Origin: Xenorhabdus stockiae
GTDB lineage: Bacteria > Pseudomonadota > Gammaproteobacteria > Enterobacterales > Enterobacteriaceae
Length of the DNA: 64,000 nucleotides
NCBI RefSeq assembly: GCF_002632825.1
Contig: NZ_NJAJ01000013.1
Location: 60,775-124,774, forward strand
Reading direction: 5' to 3'
In this document: positions 29,749 to 40,506 of the stretch, piece by piece
Numbering within the stretch: the stretch's first letter is position 1
How the letters are laid out: each line of letters begins with the position of its first letter
Made by a program: the position numbers and the translations under genes
Notes under the pieces: generated by a model
Told to the model about the DNA's origin: nothing
The model's input: only the letters and a program-made list of their open reading frames with translations
The model's database searches: none

Positions 29749-29896
29749 TTCTAACTCCATTGCCTAACCCAAAAACGGCTTACTGATGATAAACCTCAAA
29801 AGTAAAACTGTCGCTATAAATCATCATATTTAATGATAAATTGGATTTGGTTTATCTGATTGTGAAAATTGTCTTGTCATGAAACGTGTTATAGCC

Positions 29897-29925
29897 TTAT
29901 CTCCAGATAGAATTTCCAGTATAAT
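29897..29925 (+). promoter_or_regulatory. Probable aspS promoter
   Basis: TTATCT (29897-29902), 17-base spacer, TATAAT (29920-29925), about 88 bases before the aspS start. The -35 is weak but the -10 is a consensus match. Confidence 0.5.
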
Positions 29926-30013
29926 GGCTTCCTTTTTTGACAATTCTTCCTAAAAGAACAATGCCAAAATTTCCGCAGCAGAATGCATAACGAGCTGAGT
30001 AAAAGGATATTGT

Positions 30014-31783
30014 ATGCGTACTAATTATTGTGGGCAGTTGAGCCGGGCCCATGAAGGCCAAAAAGTGACTTTATCAGGTTGGGTAAACCGCCGTCGTGAT
30101 TTGGGTGGTCTTATTTTTATTGATATGCGAGATCGTGAAGGTATCGTTCAGGTATTTTTTGATCCGGATAGAAAAGACGCATTTGCTCAGGCTTCTGAAC
30201 TGCGTAATGAGTTTTGTATTCAAATTACCGGGATTGTACGCGCCCGTCCTGACAGCCAGATCAATAAAGATATGGCGACAGGGGAAATTGAAGTTTTTGC
30301 TGAAAGTCTTGAAATCTTCAACCGTTCAGAGCCATTACCGCTGGATAGCAACCAAAACAACAGTGAAGAACAGCGCCTGAAATATCGCTATCTTGATCTG
30401 CGTCGCACGGAAATGTCTCAGCGTTTCAAAACCCGGGCAAAAATCACGAGTTTTGTCCGTCGCTTTATGGATGATGCCGGTTTTCTGGATGTGGAAACTC
30501 CGATGCTGACTAAAGCAACACCAGAAGGTGCGCGGGATTATCTGGTACCAAGCCGTGTACATAAAGGCAAGTTTTATGCACTGCCTCAGTCTCCACAGCT
30601 GTTCAAGCAATTGCTGATGATGTCCGGTTTTGACCGTTATTATCAAATCGTCAAATGTTTCCGTGATGAAGACCTGCGTGCTGATCGTCAGCCAGAATTC
30701 ACTCAGATTGATGTTGAAACTTCATTTATGACCGCTGAGCAGGTTCGCGAAATCATGGAAAAAATGATCCGTGAACTGTGGCTGGAAATTCGTGGTGTCG
30801 ATTTGGGGACTTTCCCTATCATGACGTTCGCTGAAGCCATGCGCCGCTTTGGTTCGGACAAACCGGATCTGCGTAACCCGCTGGAATTAGTTGATGTTGC
30901 TGATTTGGTTAAAGACGTTGAATTTGCTGTTTTTGCTGAACCCGCAAATAACCCTAAAGGACGTGTAGCAACCATTCGTGTACCGGGTGGCGCTGAGCTG
31001 AGCCGCAAACAGATAGATGAATACGGCAAGTTTGTCGGGATCTATGGTGCGAAAGGATTGGCATGGATGAAGGTTAATAACCGTGCCGCTGGTCTGGAAG
31101 GTGTTCAAAGCCCGATTGCCAAGTTCCTGTCCGCAGAAGTGGTTGAGGGCTTGTTGTCCCGTACTAATGCACAAGACGGTGATATTCTGTTCTTCGGTGC
31201 TGACCAGAAAAATATCGTTACTGATGCCATGGGCGCACTGCGTCTGAAAGTGGGTCGTGACCTGAGCCTGACCGACCTGACCAGCTGGAAACCGCTTTGG
31301 GTTGTTGATTTCCCAATGTTTGAAGGCGATGGAGAAGGTGGTCTGGCTGCAATGCACCATCCATTTACTTCTCCATGCGATATGTCTGCTGAAGATCTGG
31401 AAAGCAACCCTGAATCTGCTATTGCGAATGCATATGATATGGTTATCAATGGCTACGAAGTGGGTGGTGGTTCAGTCCGTATCCATCGTAATGAAATGCA
31501 GCAGGCGGTATTCCGCATTCTGGGTATCACCGAAGAAGAGCAACAGGAAAAATTCGGTTTCCTTCTGAATGCCCTGAAATATGGCACGCCTCCTCATGCA
31601 GGGCTGGCTTTTGGTCTGGATCGCCTCGTCATGTTGCTGACGGATACTGATAATATCCGTGATGTGATTGCATTCCCGAAAACAACCGCAGCAGCATGTC
31701 TGATGACTGAAGCACCGGGTTACGCAAGTTCGGCAGCACTGGAAGAGTTAGCTATTTCGGTTACTAAAAAAGAGAGCGAATAA
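30014..31783 (+). CDS. aspS: Aspartyl-tRNA synthetase
   Basis: Class IIb synthetase that charges tRNA(Asp). The 589 residues show the N-terminal OB fold ([26 protein letters not shown]), class II motif 2 near [18 protein letters not shown] (about 217-234), the bacterial-type GAD insertion, and motif 3 [16 protein letters not shown] (about 530-545). The stop codon overlaps the nudB start (TAATG), so the two are coupled. Confidence 0.97.
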   Translation: MRTNYCGQLSRAHEGQKVTLSGWVNRRRDLGGLIFIDMRDREGIVQVFFDPDRKDAFAQASELRNEFCIQITGIVRARPDSQINKDMATGEIEVFAESLEIFNRSEPLPLDSNQNNSEEQRLKYRYLDLRRTEMSQRFKTRAKITSFVRRFMDDAGFLDVETPMLTKATPEGARDYLVPSRVHKGKFYALPQSPQLFKQLLMMSGFDRYYQIVKCFRDEDLRADRQPEFTQIDVETSFMTAEQVREIMEKMIRELWLEIRGVDLGTFPIMTFAEAMRRFGSDKPDLRNPLELVDVADLVKDVEFAVFAEPANNPKGRVATIRVPGGAELSRKQIDEYGKFVGIYGAKGLAWMKVNNRAAGLEGVQSPIAKFLSAEVVEGLLSRTNAQDGDILFFGADQKNIVTDAMGALRLKVGRDLSLTDLTSWKPLWVVDFPMFEGDGEGGLAAMHHPFTSPCDMSAEDLESNPESAIANAYDMVINGYEVGGGSVRIHRNEMQQAVFRILGITEEEQQEKFGFLLNALKYGTPPHAGLAFGLDRLVMLLTDTDNIRDVIAFPKTTAAACLMTEAPGYASSAALEELAISVTKKESE

Positions 31784-32217
31784 TGGATTACAAGCGCCCT
31801 GAATCTGTGCTGGTTGTTATTTATGCTGCCGACAGCAAAAGGGTGCTGATGTTACAACGGCGGGACGATCCTGATTTCTGGCAATCCGTTACGGGGAGCC
31901 TCGAAGAGAACGAAAAGCCGTATGAAGCAGCGTTGCGTGAAGTGCAGGAAGAGATTGGGATTGATATTGTCAGTGCCAATCTTGAACTGATAGATTGTCA
32001 GCGCAGCCTCTATTATGAGATTTTTTCACATTTACGTTATCGATATGCTCCTGGGGTAACACGGAACAAAGAACACTGGTTTTTGCTGCCGTTGCCCGGG
32101 GAGTGCGAGATCCTGCTGACAGAGCATCTGGCTTATCAATGGCTGGCAGTAGAAAAAGCGGCCAGCCTGACTAAGTCATGGAGCAATCAGCAGGCAATTG
32201 AAGAGTTTGTTATTTAG
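31783..32217 (+). CDS. nudB: Dihydroneopterin triphosphate pyrophosphohydrolase
   Basis: Nudix hydrolase that removes pyrophosphate from dihydroneopterin triphosphate in folate synthesis. The 144 residues contain a full Nudix box, from GSLEENEKPYEAAL to REVQEEIGI (about 38-60), with the metal-binding glutamates intact. Its ATG overlaps the aspS stop by one base. yebC follows after 90 bases. Confidence 0.93.
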   Translation: MDYKRPESVLVVIYAADSKRVLMLQRRDDPDFWQSVTGSLEENEKPYEAALREVQEEIGIDIVSANLELIDCQRSLYYEIFSHLRYRYAPGVTRNKEHWFLLPLPGECEILLTEHLAYQWLAVEKAASLTKSWSNQQAIEEFVI

Positions 32218-32307
32218 TCTGCTAAACCTGACAGATTTCACTTTACCGCAGATAAAGCAGGTAAACTGAATGATGAAGGGTACAGACGTTTTATCGGAGA
32301 TATTTTC

Positions 32308-33051
32308 ATGGCAGGTCATAGTAAGTGGGCCAATACGAAGCACCGTAAAGCGGCGCAGGATGCAAAACGCGGTAAAATTTTCACTAAAATTATCCGTGAG
32401 TTAGTCACTGCGGCACGTTTGGGTGGTGGTGATCCTGACTCTAACCCACGTCTTCGCGCAGCGATTGACAAGGCGCTGTCCAATAACATGACTCGTGATA
32501 CCTTAAACCGTGCTATTGCCCGTGGTGTGGGTAATGACGAGTCAGATAACATGGAAACCATCATTTATGAAGGTTATGGCCCGGGTGGTACAGCTGTAAT
32601 GGTTGAGTGCCTGAGTGATAACCGTAACCGTACAGTTTCCGATGTTCGTCACGCATTCACCAAAACAGGCGGTAATTTGGGTACGGATGGTTCTGTTGCT
32701 TATCTGTTCACCAAAAAGGGTGTCATTTCCTATGCGCCGGGTCTGGATGAAGATGCTGTGATGGAAGCGGCTTTGGAAGCAGGCGCTGATGATGTTGAAA
32801 CTTATGATGATGGTGCGATTGATGTCTATACTACACCAGAGAGTTTTGGTGAAGTTAAAGATGCACTGGATGCAGCGGGTTTCAAGGCTGATTCTGCCGA
32901 AGTTTCCATGATCCCATCGACGAAAGCAGAACTGGACGCAGAAACAGCACCTAAATTACTTCGTCTAATTGATATGCTTGAAGACTCTGACGACGTTCAA
33001 GAAGTTTATCACAATGGTGAAATTTCTGATGAAGTTGCAGCTTTGCTGTAA
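32308..33051 (+). CDS. yebC: YebC/TACO1 family regulatory protein
   Basis: A 247-residue member of the YebC/PmpR/TACO1 family, described as DNA-binding regulators and, more recently, as factors helping translation of difficult proline-rich stretches. It starts with the universal [22 protein letters not shown]. Other landmarks are [21 protein letters not shown] and the C-terminal [20 protein letters not shown]. It stands before ruvC, as is common in bacteria. Confidence 0.95.
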   Translation: MAGHSKWANTKHRKAAQDAKRGKIFTKIIRELVTAARLGGGDPDSNPRLRAAIDKALSNNMTRDTLNRAIARGVGNDESDNMETIIYEGYGPGGTAVMVECLSDNRNRTVSDVRHAFTKTGGNLGTDGSVAYLFTKKGVISYAPGLDEDAVMEAALEAGADDVETYDDGAIDVYTTPESFGEVKDALDAAGFKADSAEVSMIPSTKAELDAETAPKLLRLIDMLEDSDDVQEVYHNGEISDEVAALL

Positions 33052-33073
33052 TTCACATTAGGGTTCACAGCGT

Positions 33074-33118
33074 AGAGAAAGTGCACCTTATGTCAGGGCA
33101 CTTTCTCTAACGTTTTTA
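33074..33118 (+). terminator. Intrinsic terminator of yebC
   Basis: Arms AGAGAAAGTGC (33074-33084) and GCACTTTCTCT (33098-33108) with a 13-base loop, followed by AACGTTTTTATTT. It separates yebC from ruvC. Confidence 0.85.
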
Positions 33119-33187
33119 TTTATGCATTCTTATTCCGGATTCCTTTATTCCATAGTTTTTATTCCATACAACAGGTGAATAAACAGC

Positions 33188-33709
33188 ATGGCGGTTATTC
33201 TTGGTATAGACCCTGGTTCCAGAGTGACAGGGTATGGTGTTATCCGCCAGCAGGGACGACAGCTTATTTATCTTGGCAGCGGTTGTATCCGGACAAAAGT
33301 TGATGATCTTCCCGGTCGTTTACAGCGAATATATGCAGGTGTTGCTGAAATAATCACTCAATTCCAACCTGATGTTTTCGCAATAGAGCAAGTTTTTATG
33401 GCGAAAAATGCAGATTCAGCCTTAAAACTCGGGCAGGCGCGTGGTGTCGCTATTGTTGCGGCAGTTAATGGATCCATTCCTGTATTTGAGTATGCCGCAC
33501 GTCAGGTGAAACAAACGGTTGTGGGCACCGGCGCAGCAGATAAAAGTCAGGTTCAGCATATGGTTCGTTCAATGCTGAAATTATCAGCCAATCCGCAGGC
33601 TGATGCGGCAGATGCTTTAGCGATTGCGATTACACATTGTCATATGAGCCAGAATTTACTCCGTATGGGCAATGCGAGGTTAAATTTAGCGCGAGGGCGT
33701 CTGAAATAA
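33188..33709 (+). CDS. ruvC: Crossover junction endodeoxyribonuclease RuvC
   Basis: Resolves Holliday junctions by paired nicking. The 173 residues carry the RNase H-like acidic residues in ILGIDPGSR (Asp8), FAIEQVF (Glu67 region) and [15 protein letters not shown] near the C-terminus. It is separated from ruvA by its own terminator (33726-33750), so ruvC and ruvAB are probably transcribed apart, as in E. coli. Confidence 0.96.
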   Translation: MAVILGIDPGSRVTGYGVIRQQGRQLIYLGSGCIRTKVDDLPGRLQRIYAGVAEIITQFQPDVFAIEQVFMAKNADSALKLGQARGVAIVAAVNGSIPVFEYAARQVKQTVVGTGAADKSQVQHMVRSMLKLSANPQADAADALAIAITHCHMSQNLLRMGNARLNLARGRLK

Positions 33710-33725
33710 CCTTTCAATTGTTTTG

Positions 33726-33750
33726 GCTGGATATGCATCCAGCTTTTTTT
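33726..33750 (+). terminator. Intrinsic terminator between ruvC and ruvA
   Basis: GCTGGAT (33726-33732), loop ATGC, ATCCAGC (33737-33743), then seven T. It begins 16 bases after the ruvC stop codon. Confidence 0.9.
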
Positions 33751-33800
33751 ATGCTATAAGCTTTATCGAATCATTTATTTTTATTTTCAGGGGGTAAGTA

Positions 33801-34418
33801 GTGATAGGGCGTTTGAGAGGAACTGTATTGGAAAAACAGCCACCACTGGTTTTGTTAGAAACGAATGGTGTAGGTTATGAAGTTCATATGCCAATGACCT
33901 GCTTCTATGAACTACCTGAAATTGGTCAGGAAGCCATATTATTCACTCAGTTCATTGTACGGGAAGATGCTCAACTATTATATGGTTTTAATGATAAGCA
34001 AGAGCGTGCTCTTTTCCGTGAACTGATTAAAGTCAATGGCGTCGGGCCAAAACTGGCACTGGCGATCCTTTCTGGTATGTCTGCTCAGCAATTTGTTACT
34101 GCTATTGAGCAGGAGGCTATTTCTTCTCTGGTTAAGTTACCGGGAGTGGGTAAAAAAACAGCGGAAAGATTAGTCGTAGAAATGAAAGATCGTTTTAAAG
34201 GGCTTAACGGCGATCTGTTCAATCAAAATAGCGATATTAATTTGCCAGCAGCAACTCAACCAGCTAATTCCGATGCTGATATTGAAGCAGAAGCTGCGGC
34301 AGCTCTGGTTTCACTGGGATATAAACCACAGGAAGCAAGCAGAATGGTCAGCAAAGTGGCTAAACCGGGTGCAGATTGTGAAACCCTTATCCGAGAAGCG
34401 CTTCGTGCGGCTCTATAA
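33801..34418 (+). CDS. ruvA: Holliday junction branch migration protein RuvA
   Basis: Tetrameric junction-binding protein that loads the RuvB motor. The 205 residues start from GTG with [20 protein letters not shown]. They show two helix-hairpin-helix motifs ([17 protein letters not shown] and [19 protein letters not shown]) and a C-terminal RuvB-contacting domain ([20 protein letters not shown]). ruvB begins 16 bases later on the same strand. Confidence 0.96.
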   Translation: MIGRLRGTVLEKQPPLVLLETNGVGYEVHMPMTCFYELPEIGQEAILFTQFIVREDAQLLYGFNDKQERALFRELIKVNGVGPKLALAILSGMSAQQFVTAIEQEAISSLVKLPGVGKKTAERLVVEMKDRFKGLNGDLFNQNSDINLPAATQPANSDADIEAEAAAALVSLGYKPQEASRMVSKVAKPGADCETLIREALRAAL

Positions 34419-34434
34419 TGGCAGGAGTTAAGTG

Positions 34435-35442
34435 ATGATTGAAGCTGATCGTCTGGTTTCAGCAGAAGTTCTGCAAGATGATGAGGCGGTTGATCGCGCT
34501 ATCAGGCCAAAATTCTTATCTGAGTATGTTGGTCAGCCCCATGTCTGTGAGCAAATGGAGATTTTTATTCAGGCTGCACGGCAGAGGGGGGATGCGTTAG
34601 ATCACCTGCTGATTTTTGGCCCTCCCGGGTTGGGTAAAACTACGCTGGCTAATATCGTTGCCAACGAAATGGGTGTGAATCTGCGTACAACTTCAGGGCC
34701 AGTATTGGAAAAAGCAGGCGATCTTGCTGCAATGCTGACGAATCTTGAACCCCATGACGTTCTGTTTATTGACGAAATCCACCGTTTATCTCCGGTTGTA
34801 GAAGAAATTCTTTATCCGGCGATGGAAGACTATCAGTTGGATATCATGATTGGCGAAGGGCCGGCTGCCCGTTCAATCAAGATTGATTTGCCTCCGTTTA
34901 CATTAGTCGGTGCTACAACCCGTGCCGGTTCTTTAACTTCTCCTTTGCGCGATCGATTCGGTATCGTGCAGCGCCTTGAGTTTTATAACGTCGATGATCT
35001 GCAAAGTATCGTTTCCCGTAGTGCCCGTTATATGGGATTGGAGATTTCAGACGATGGGGCAAGGCAAATTGCCATGCGTTCCCGTGGAACGCCGCGTATT
35101 ACAAACCGTTTGCTGCGGCGGGTACGTGACTTTGCTCAGGTAAAAGGTGATGGTTCAGTTGACAATGATATCGCCGCTAAAGCCCTTGATATGCTGAATG
35201 TGGATTCAGCGGGTTTTGATTATCTTGACCGCAAATTATTGGTTGCCATTATCGATAAATTTATGGGCGGCCCGGTTGGTTTGGATAACATCGCCGCAGC
35301 TATTGGTGAAGAGCGGGAAACCATAGAAGATGTTCTGGAACCTTTTCTTATCCAGCAGGGCTTTATCCAGCGTACACCGCGGGGCCGAATAGCAACCAAC
35401 CATGCTTATCGGCATTTTGGCTTGAGCAAAGAAAGCGAGTAA
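34435..35442 (+). CDS. ruvB: Holliday junction branch migration ATPase RuvB
   Basis: AAA+ motor that drives branch migration. The 335 residues show Walker A GPPGLGKT (62-69), Walker [10 protein letters not shown], sensor 1 GATTRAG and the C-terminal winged helix ([17 protein letters not shown]). ATG 34435 is preceded by CAGGAG; the adjoining GTG three bases earlier is also possible. A nucleotidyltransferase gene starts 11 bases after the stop codon, probably as a read-through partner. Confidence 0.96.
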   Translation: MIEADRLVSAEVLQDDEAVDRAIRPKFLSEYVGQPHVCEQMEIFIQAARQRGDALDHLLIFGPPGLGKTTLANIVANEMGVNLRTTSGPVLEKAGDLAAMLTNLEPHDVLFIDEIHRLSPVVEEILYPAMEDYQLDIMIGEGPAARSIKIDLPPFTLVGATTRAGSLTSPLRDRFGIVQRLEFYNVDDLQSIVSRSARYMGLEISDDGARQIAMRSRGTPRITNRLLRRVRDFAQVKGDGSVDNDIAAKALDMLNVDSAGFDYLDRKLLVAIIDKFMGGPVGLDNIAAAIGEERETIEDVLEPFLIQQGFIQRTPRGRIATNHAYRHFGLSKESE

Positions 35443-35453
35443 AAATTACGTTA

Positions 35454-36215
35454 ATGACTACTCCTCCTGAAGCAGATAATGCATTGTTAATCATCCAGAG
35501 GAGATTAGCTGAGTCGCTGGTGGCTGTTTACCTTCATGGTTCGGCTGTGGCAGGAGGTCTTCGTCCAAACAGTGACGTAGATTTATTGGTAGTTGTTAAT
35601 AAACCGCTGACGACTGAAATCCGGGAATGTCTTGCTGCTGATTTAATGCTGATATCGGGCCGATATCCTTCTGATCCTGATGGACGTCGCCCGGTTGAAC
35701 TGATTGTTTTTTTGCTCACTGATCTGAGAGCATCGCATTATCCTGCCCGAAGCGAGTTCATGTATGGCGAATGGCTACGTCATCAATGTGAACAAGGAAA
35801 AATGCTTAAACCTGTTTATGATCCAGAACTAACTTTAGTGTTGGCTCAGTCACGACAGGAAGCGATCCCTCTGATTGGCCCACCCGTAAGTGATCTAATT
35901 CCAGTTATTCCAAAGTCGGAGATTCATCGGGCTATTAAAGATGTTCTGCCGGGATTAATTGAGACCTTACAGGGAGATGAACGTAATGTTCTGTTAACGC
36001 TGGCGCGTATGTGGAGAACGTTAGTTACCGGAGAGTTTGTTCCTAAGGATATTGCTGCTGACTGGGCAGCGGCACGTCTTCCTTTTATGCAATCCACAGT
36101 CTTGGCTGATGCGAGGAAGGCTTATTTGAGTGGGAATGAAGAAGATTGGGAGAGTCGTCAGCAGGAACTTCATATTACGATAAGTTCTCTGCGTGACTGT
36201 GTGATGAAGAGTTAA
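35454..36215 (+). CDS. AadA-like aminoglycoside nucleotidyltransferase
   Basis: A 253-residue protein of the ANT(3'')/AadA family, enzymes that adenylylate streptomycin and spectinomycin with ATP. The nucleotidyltransferase signature is YLHGSAVAGGLRPNSDVDLLVVV, with Gly29-Ser30 and metal-binding Asp41 and Asp43. The C-terminal helical domain shows ERNVLLTLARMWRTLVTGEFVPKDIAADWAAARLP, where known enzymes keep a catalytic glutamate and tryptophan-lined pocket. It lies 11 bases after ruvB, with no integron site or mobile element nearby, so it looks like a resident gene. Antibiotic activity is inferred, not shown. Confidence 0.84.
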   Translation: MTTPPEADNALLIIQRRLAESLVAVYLHGSAVAGGLRPNSDVDLLVVVNKPLTTEIRECLAADLMLISGRYPSDPDGRRPVELIVFLLTDLRASHYPARSEFMYGEWLRHQCEQGKMLKPVYDPELTLVLAQSRQEAIPLIGPPVSDLIPVIPKSEIHRAIKDVLPGLIETLQGDERNVLLTLARMWRTLVTGEFVPKDIAADWAAARLPFMQSTVLADARKAYLSGNEEDWESRQQELHITISSLRDCVMKS

Positions 36216-36441
36216 TAACATCTGATCATGCTACTAGCATTAATATTAAGACTATTTGTTAAATCTTTTATATAGTGACATTATTACTGCTTTATAATTC
36301 AATGTCGCTGTCTCTGGTTAATCAATAAATTGATATCATGAGCAATTTTGGCTTAGATAAAAAGTCCCATAATTATTAAAGCCATAATACAAGGGCCATA
36401 ATTATTTAAATTATGACCCAACTATTTATTTGGTCAAAAAG

Positions 36442-37227
36442 TTAACTTTTTGCCTTACAAGTTAAACTTAAAGCAAATAACACCGCAGCACAAAGCACAA
36501 CAGAAGGCCCTGCTGGTGTGTTATAAAACGCGGATAAAGTCAATCCGCCGGTAACGGAAAACATACCTATACCAATTGCACAAATTGCCATCTGTTCAGG
36601 TGTGCGAGCAAAACGACGAGCAGTAGCTGCCGGGATAATAAGTAAGGAAGTGATTATCAGCGCTCCGACGAATTTCATCGCCAATCCGATAGTCAGTGCA
36701 GTGACCAGCATCAACAATACACGTAACCGCTGAATATTAACTCCATCAACGAAAGCCAGATCCTGACTGACGGTCATTGACAGTAAAGCACGCCATTGCC
36801 ATGCCAGTAATCCAGCCACAATAACAACACCTGCCGTAATCAGCCAGAGGTCTTCATACGTTACAGAAAGTAGGTCACCGAACAAATAAGCCATCAGATC
36901 AACTCGGATGCCGCTCATAAAGCTGACAACCACTAAACCCAGTGATAATGCGCTATGAGCCATAATACCCAGTAACGTATCAACGGCTAATTGTGGGCGT
37001 TTTTCCAGCCAGACCAGAATAACAGCCAGTATCAGTGTCACTGCAATCACCGCATAAAACGGATTCACATCTAACAGGAAGCCGAATGCCACACCAAGCA
37101 ATGAAGCATGGGCCAGTGTATCGCCAAAATAGGACATTCTGCGCCAGACAACAAAAGAGCCAAGAGGCCCTGCGGCAATCGCCAATAAAACTCCGGCCAG
37201 CCAGCCCGGAAATAGTAGTTCGATCAT
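36442..37227 (-). CDS. znuB: Zinc ABC transporter permease ZnuB
   Basis: Inner-membrane channel subunit of the high-affinity zinc importer. The 261 hydrophobic residues start [45 protein letters not shown], the ABC-3 family N-terminus with the ATPase-coupling segment. Its start overlaps the znuC stop by four bases (ATGA), so znuC-znuB is one leftward operon, divergent from znuA. Confidence 0.96.
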   Translation of the reverse strand: MIELLFPGWLAGVLLAIAAGPLGSFVVWRRMSYFGDTLAHASLLGVAFGFLLDVNPFYAVIAVTLILAVILVWLEKRPQLAVDTLLGIMAHSALSLGLVVVSFMSGIRVDLMAYLFGDLLSVTYEDLWLITAGVVIVAGLLAWQWRALLSMTVSQDLAFVDGVNIQRLRVLLMLVTALTIGLAMKFVGALIITSLLIIPAATARRFARTPEQMAICAIGIGMFSVTGGLTLSAFYNTPAGPSVVLCAAVLFALSLTCKAKS

Positions 37228-37982
37228 TGGCGAGGCTCTCCACCCTTTTTCAAAATAATTTTCCCTCTTAAATCGTGATGATGATTATGATGGTGGCGAT
37301 AAATTGCTAGCTGTTCGGCACCGCGGTGACCAAACATAGCAATAAATTCCGGATGCATGGATACCACTTCTGGGGTACCTGAACAGCAAATGTGTTGATT
37401 AAGGCATAAAACCTCGTCTGTTTTCGCCATCACCAAGTGCAGGTCATGCGATACCATAAGGACAGCGCAATTTAGTTCTGTTCTGATTTGATTAATTAAA
37501 TCATAAAGTGCTAATTGACCATTCACATCCACACCTTGTGTCGGTTCATCGAGAACCAGCAGTTGAGGATGATTGAGTAATGCTCTGGCGAGCAAAACTC
37601 GTTGAGTTTCTCCTCCTGATAGTTTTTGCATGGGTTGCTGCAATAAATGAGCAGCTTTGACTCGTTCTAAAACAGGGGTGATATCGGCTGATTTAACCCC
37701 CGGTTTAAGCATCATGAAGCGTTTAACAGTCAAAGGAAGAGTAGGGTCAAGATTTAATTTTTGTGGAACGTATCCTATCCTTAGTGTTTGGTTGTGCTCA
37801 ATGACACCGGAAGTAGGACGAATTAATCCTAGAACAATGCGTACTAACGTTGATTTGCCGGCTCCATTTGGGCCGATTAACGTCAGGATCTTACCTTGTG
37901 TAAGGCTGAAAGAAATATTGTTTAATACCGTGCGGCTACCAAACTTAACCGTAATGTTTTTCAGGGTGATCATAATTGGCAT
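37224..37982 (-). CDS. znuC: Zinc ABC transporter ATP-binding protein ZnuC
   Basis: ATPase of the zinc importer. The 252 residues show Walker [10 protein letters not shown] (about 38-46), the signature LSGGETQRV, Walker [13 protein letters not shown] and the H-loop MVSHDLH. A histidine-rich C-terminus ([10 protein letters not shown]) may sense or buffer zinc. It is divergent from znuA across a near-perfect Zur site. Confidence 0.96.
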   Translation of the reverse strand: MPIMITLKNITVKFGSRTVLNNISFSLTQGKILTLIGPNGAGKSTLVRIVLGLIRPTSGVIEHNQTLRIGYVPQKLNLDPTLPLTVKRFMMLKPGVKSADITPVLERVKAAHLLQQPMQKLSGGETQRVLLARALLNHPQLLVLDEPTQGVDVNGQLALYDLINQIRTELNCAVLMVSHDLHLVMAKTDEVLCLNQHICCSGTPEVVSMHPEFIAMFGHRGAEQLAIYRHHHNHHHDLRGKIILKKGGEPRQ

Positions 37983-38025
37983 GTTACATAACAGGCATGT
38001 TAAAAGTGTCTTGCAGAATCATTGG

Positions 38026-38044
38026 AATGTTATAATATAACATT
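38026..38044. promoter_or_regulatory. Zur operator between znuC and znuA
   Basis: A perfect palindrome with arms AATGTTATA and TATAACATT around one base. It matches the gammaproteobacterial Zur box (GAAATGTTATANTATAACATTTC). It lies 43 bases upstream of znuC and 30 upstream of znuA, so zinc-bound Zur can silence both directions. Confidence 0.93.
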
Positions 38045-38074
38045 TTTAGATTCTATGCATGGGATATTCATAAT

Positions 38075-39031
38075 ATGTTACACAAACCACAAAGATACGC
38101 GCATACATTTTTTCGTCAGGCAGCTCTGATTTCTGTGCTGACCGCGGGTATTAATTATTCTGCACAGGCGGATGTTGTCACATCTATTCGTCCTCTGGGC
38201 TTTATTGCTGCAGCTATTGCTGATGGTGTAACTGAGACGCAGGTACTTTTACCTGATGGCGCCTCTCCACATGATTACGCTTTAAGGCCTTCGGATATCC
38301 GCAAACTTGATCAGGCGGATTTGGTTGTCTGGATTGGCCCGGATATGGAAACATTTTTAGCGAAGCCAATAGAGAAAACTGCACAAAATAAACAACTGGA
38401 ATTGGCTAATTTACCTACCATCAAACCTTTATTACTGAAAAATAGCGAAGATAAACATGATTCAGGTGAATCGAATCAGCATAAACATGAAACAGATCAC
38501 GAACATCATCACCATGGCCAATATAATATGCATATTTGGTTGTCACCAAACATTGCACAGAAGGCTGCTCAGGCGATATATACCCGTCTTGTCGAGCGAT
38601 ATCCTCAACATAAGCAACAATTAGAAGTAAACCTACGTAAATTCAATGGACAGCTTGTACAAACTGACAAGAATATTACAGACATGCTAAAACCCGCGTT
38701 AGGGAAGGGGTATTTCGTTTTTCATGACGCTTATGGCTATTTTGAAAAACACTATAAGTTGACACCGTTGGGTGTTTTTACTGTTAACCCTGAAATACAA
38801 CCTGGTGCGCAGAGATTACATAACATACGAACACAATTGGTTGAGCAAAAAGCGAAGTGTATTTTTGCTGAGCCTCAATTCAGGCCAGCCGTCATTCATG
38901 CCGTTGCAAAAGGTACTGATGTACGTATTGGAACACTTGACCCATTGGGAAGCGGCATTGTATTGAATAAAGACAGTTATATGAAATTTATAACTCAGTT
39001 GTCAGAACAATACTCGAGCTGCCTGAATTAA
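38075..39031 (+). CDS. znuA: Zinc-binding periplasmic protein ZnuA
   Basis: Solute-binding protein that delivers zinc to ZnuBC. The 318 residues have a Sec signal peptide (about 1-33, ending NYSAQA) and zinc-ligand histidines in [16 protein letters not shown] and in the MHIWLSPN segment. A charged His-rich loop occupies about 130-150 ([18 protein letters not shown] followed by four His). It is divergent from znuCB under a shared Zur site; mepM starts 21 bases downstream. Confidence 0.95.
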   Translation: MLHKPQRYAHTFFRQAALISVLTAGINYSAQADVVTSIRPLGFIAAAIADGVTETQVLLPDGASPHDYALRPSDIRKLDQADLVVWIGPDMETFLAKPIEKTAQNKQLELANLPTIKPLLLKNSEDKHDSGESNQHKHETDHEHHHHGQYNMHIWLSPNIAQKAAQAIYTRLVERYPQHKQQLEVNLRKFNGQLVQTDKNITDMLKPALGKGYFVFHDAYGYFEKHYKLTPLGVFTVNPEIQPGAQRLHNIRTQLVEQKAKCIFAEPQFRPAVIHAVAKGTDVRIGTLDPLGSGIVLNKDSYMKFITQLSEQYSSCLN

Positions 39032-39052
39032 TATAATAAGGAATTATAAATA

Positions 39053-40375
39053 GTGCAGCAGATGGTTAAAACTATCGTTCTGGTATATAACAACCTGCCT
39101 AGACCACACAAAATCATGCTTGGTTCTTTGACATTGGTCACTTTAGCTGTGGCTGTGTGGCGTCCGGTTGTTTATCACGAACAAGAAGAAAGAATGGAAA
39201 GATCGGGGAGTATCACCATCACAGCTCCCAGCACTATCCCTGATGCAACAGATGACACGATTGGTGATAGTAATGAGCAGTTCTCTGATGAAGGGATCAG
39301 AGATGAGGAAAATGAATCGGAAGCCGCTGTAAATGTTCCTCATAAATATGTTGTTTCCAGTGGTGATACCTTAAGTTCTATTTTAAATCAGTTTGGTATT
39401 GATTCGTCCGATATTGCTTTATTGGCGAATCAGAATAAGGCACTGCGTGGCCTGAATATTGGTCAGTCATTATCATGGACTGTCGATGAAAACGGCGGTC
39501 TGAAAACGTTAACATGGGAAATGTCGCGTCGTGAGACACGGGTTTATACTCGTGAAGGTGATATCTTCAAAGAAACAAAAGAGTTTCAGAAAGGTGAGTG
39601 GGTAAACAGTGTCATAAAAGGCGCTGTGAATGGTAACTTTACCGGAAGTGCTTTAGCCGCAGGGTTAACCAGCAGCGAAGCAAGGGATGTGACTAAAGCG
39701 CTTCAATGGCAGATCGATTTCCGCAAGCTACGAAAAGGTGATCAGTTTTCTGTATTACTGTCCCGCGAAATGCTTGGCGGAAAAAGTGAACAGAGCCAGC
39801 TATTGGGTGTTCGCTTACGAAGTGGTGGTAACGACTATTATGCATTCCGGGCTGATGATGGTCGTTTTTACGATAGTAATGCATCTGGTTTGGAGCGTGG
39901 TTTTTTACGTTTCCCAACAACAAAACAATTCCGGGTCTCTTCTCCTTTTAATCCGCGTCGTTTAAATCCTGTCACGGGAAGAGTGACAGCTCATAGAGGC
40001 GTTGATTTTGCCATGCCTGTAGGAACACCTGTTCTGGCTGTTGGTGATGGCGAAGTTATTGTTGCCAAATTTGATGGTGCAGCGGGTAATTTCATTGCTA
40101 TCCGGCATGGTCGTCAGTACACAACCCGATATATGCACTTAAGAAAGTTATTGGTAAAACCGGGCCAAAAAGTGAAACGTGGTGAGCGTATTGGTCTGTC
40201 AGGTAACACTGGCCGCACAACTGGTCCTCATTTGCATTTTGAATTCTGGGATAATCAGCAGCCGGTGAATCCATTGACTGCAAAATTACCTCGTTCCGGC
40301 GGATTAAGTGGTAAAGATCGTTCGGAATATATTGCGATGGTTAAGGAGCTTAAACCGCAACTATCACTAAATTAA
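39053..40375 (+). CDS. mepM: Murein DD-endopeptidase MepM
   Basis: Periplasmic M23 peptidase that cuts D-Ala-mDAP crosslinks to allow peptidoglycan growth. The 440 residues start from GTG (MQQMVKT..., aligning with the E. coli protein) and include one membrane anchor (about 21-40). A LysM domain follows (YVVSSGDTLSSILNQFGID, about 99-117). The M23 zinc site is HRGVDFAMPVGTPV, RYMHLRK and GPHLHFEFW. The gene sits 21 bases after znuA. Confidence 0.95.
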   Translation: MQQMVKTIVLVYNNLPRPHKIMLGSLTLVTLAVAVWRPVVYHEQEERMERSGSITITAPSTIPDATDDTIGDSNEQFSDEGIRDEENESEAAVNVPHKYVVSSGDTLSSILNQFGIDSSDIALLANQNKALRGLNIGQSLSWTVDENGGLKTLTWEMSRRETRVYTREGDIFKETKEFQKGEWVNSVIKGAVNGNFTGSALAAGLTSSEARDVTKALQWQIDFRKLRKGDQFSVLLSREMLGGKSEQSQLLGVRLRSGGNDYYAFRADDGRFYDSNASGLERGFLRFPTTKQFRVSSPFNPRRLNPVTGRVTAHRGVDFAMPVGTPVLAVGDGEVIVAKFDGAAGNFIAIRHGRQYTTRYMHLRKLLVKPGQKVKRGERIGLSGNTGRTTGPHLHFEFWDNQQPVNPLTAKLPRSGGLSGKDRSEYIAMVKELKPQLSLN

Positions 40376-40396
40376 AAATCCAGATTGTTAACACAT

Positions 40397-40432
40397 AAAA
40401 GCGGATGATTGGTATCATCCGCTTTTATCTTT
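40397..40432 (+). terminator. Intrinsic terminator of mepM
   Basis: AAAAGCGGATGAT, loop TGGT, ATCATCCGCTTTT (40414-40426), then ATCTTTT. A perfect 13-bp stem, 22 bases after the mepM stop. Confidence 0.88.
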
Positions 40433-40506
40433 TATGTTATGTTTGTTGAAAACAGATTGAAAACAAATGATTTGGAAGTTTATGTTGGAGCCAGCAGAGT
40501 TAGCTC

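Noticed and set aside
30887..31360. 157-codon minus-strand frame within aspS
   Set aside because: Shadow of the synthetase gene; no homology pattern and no ribosome site.
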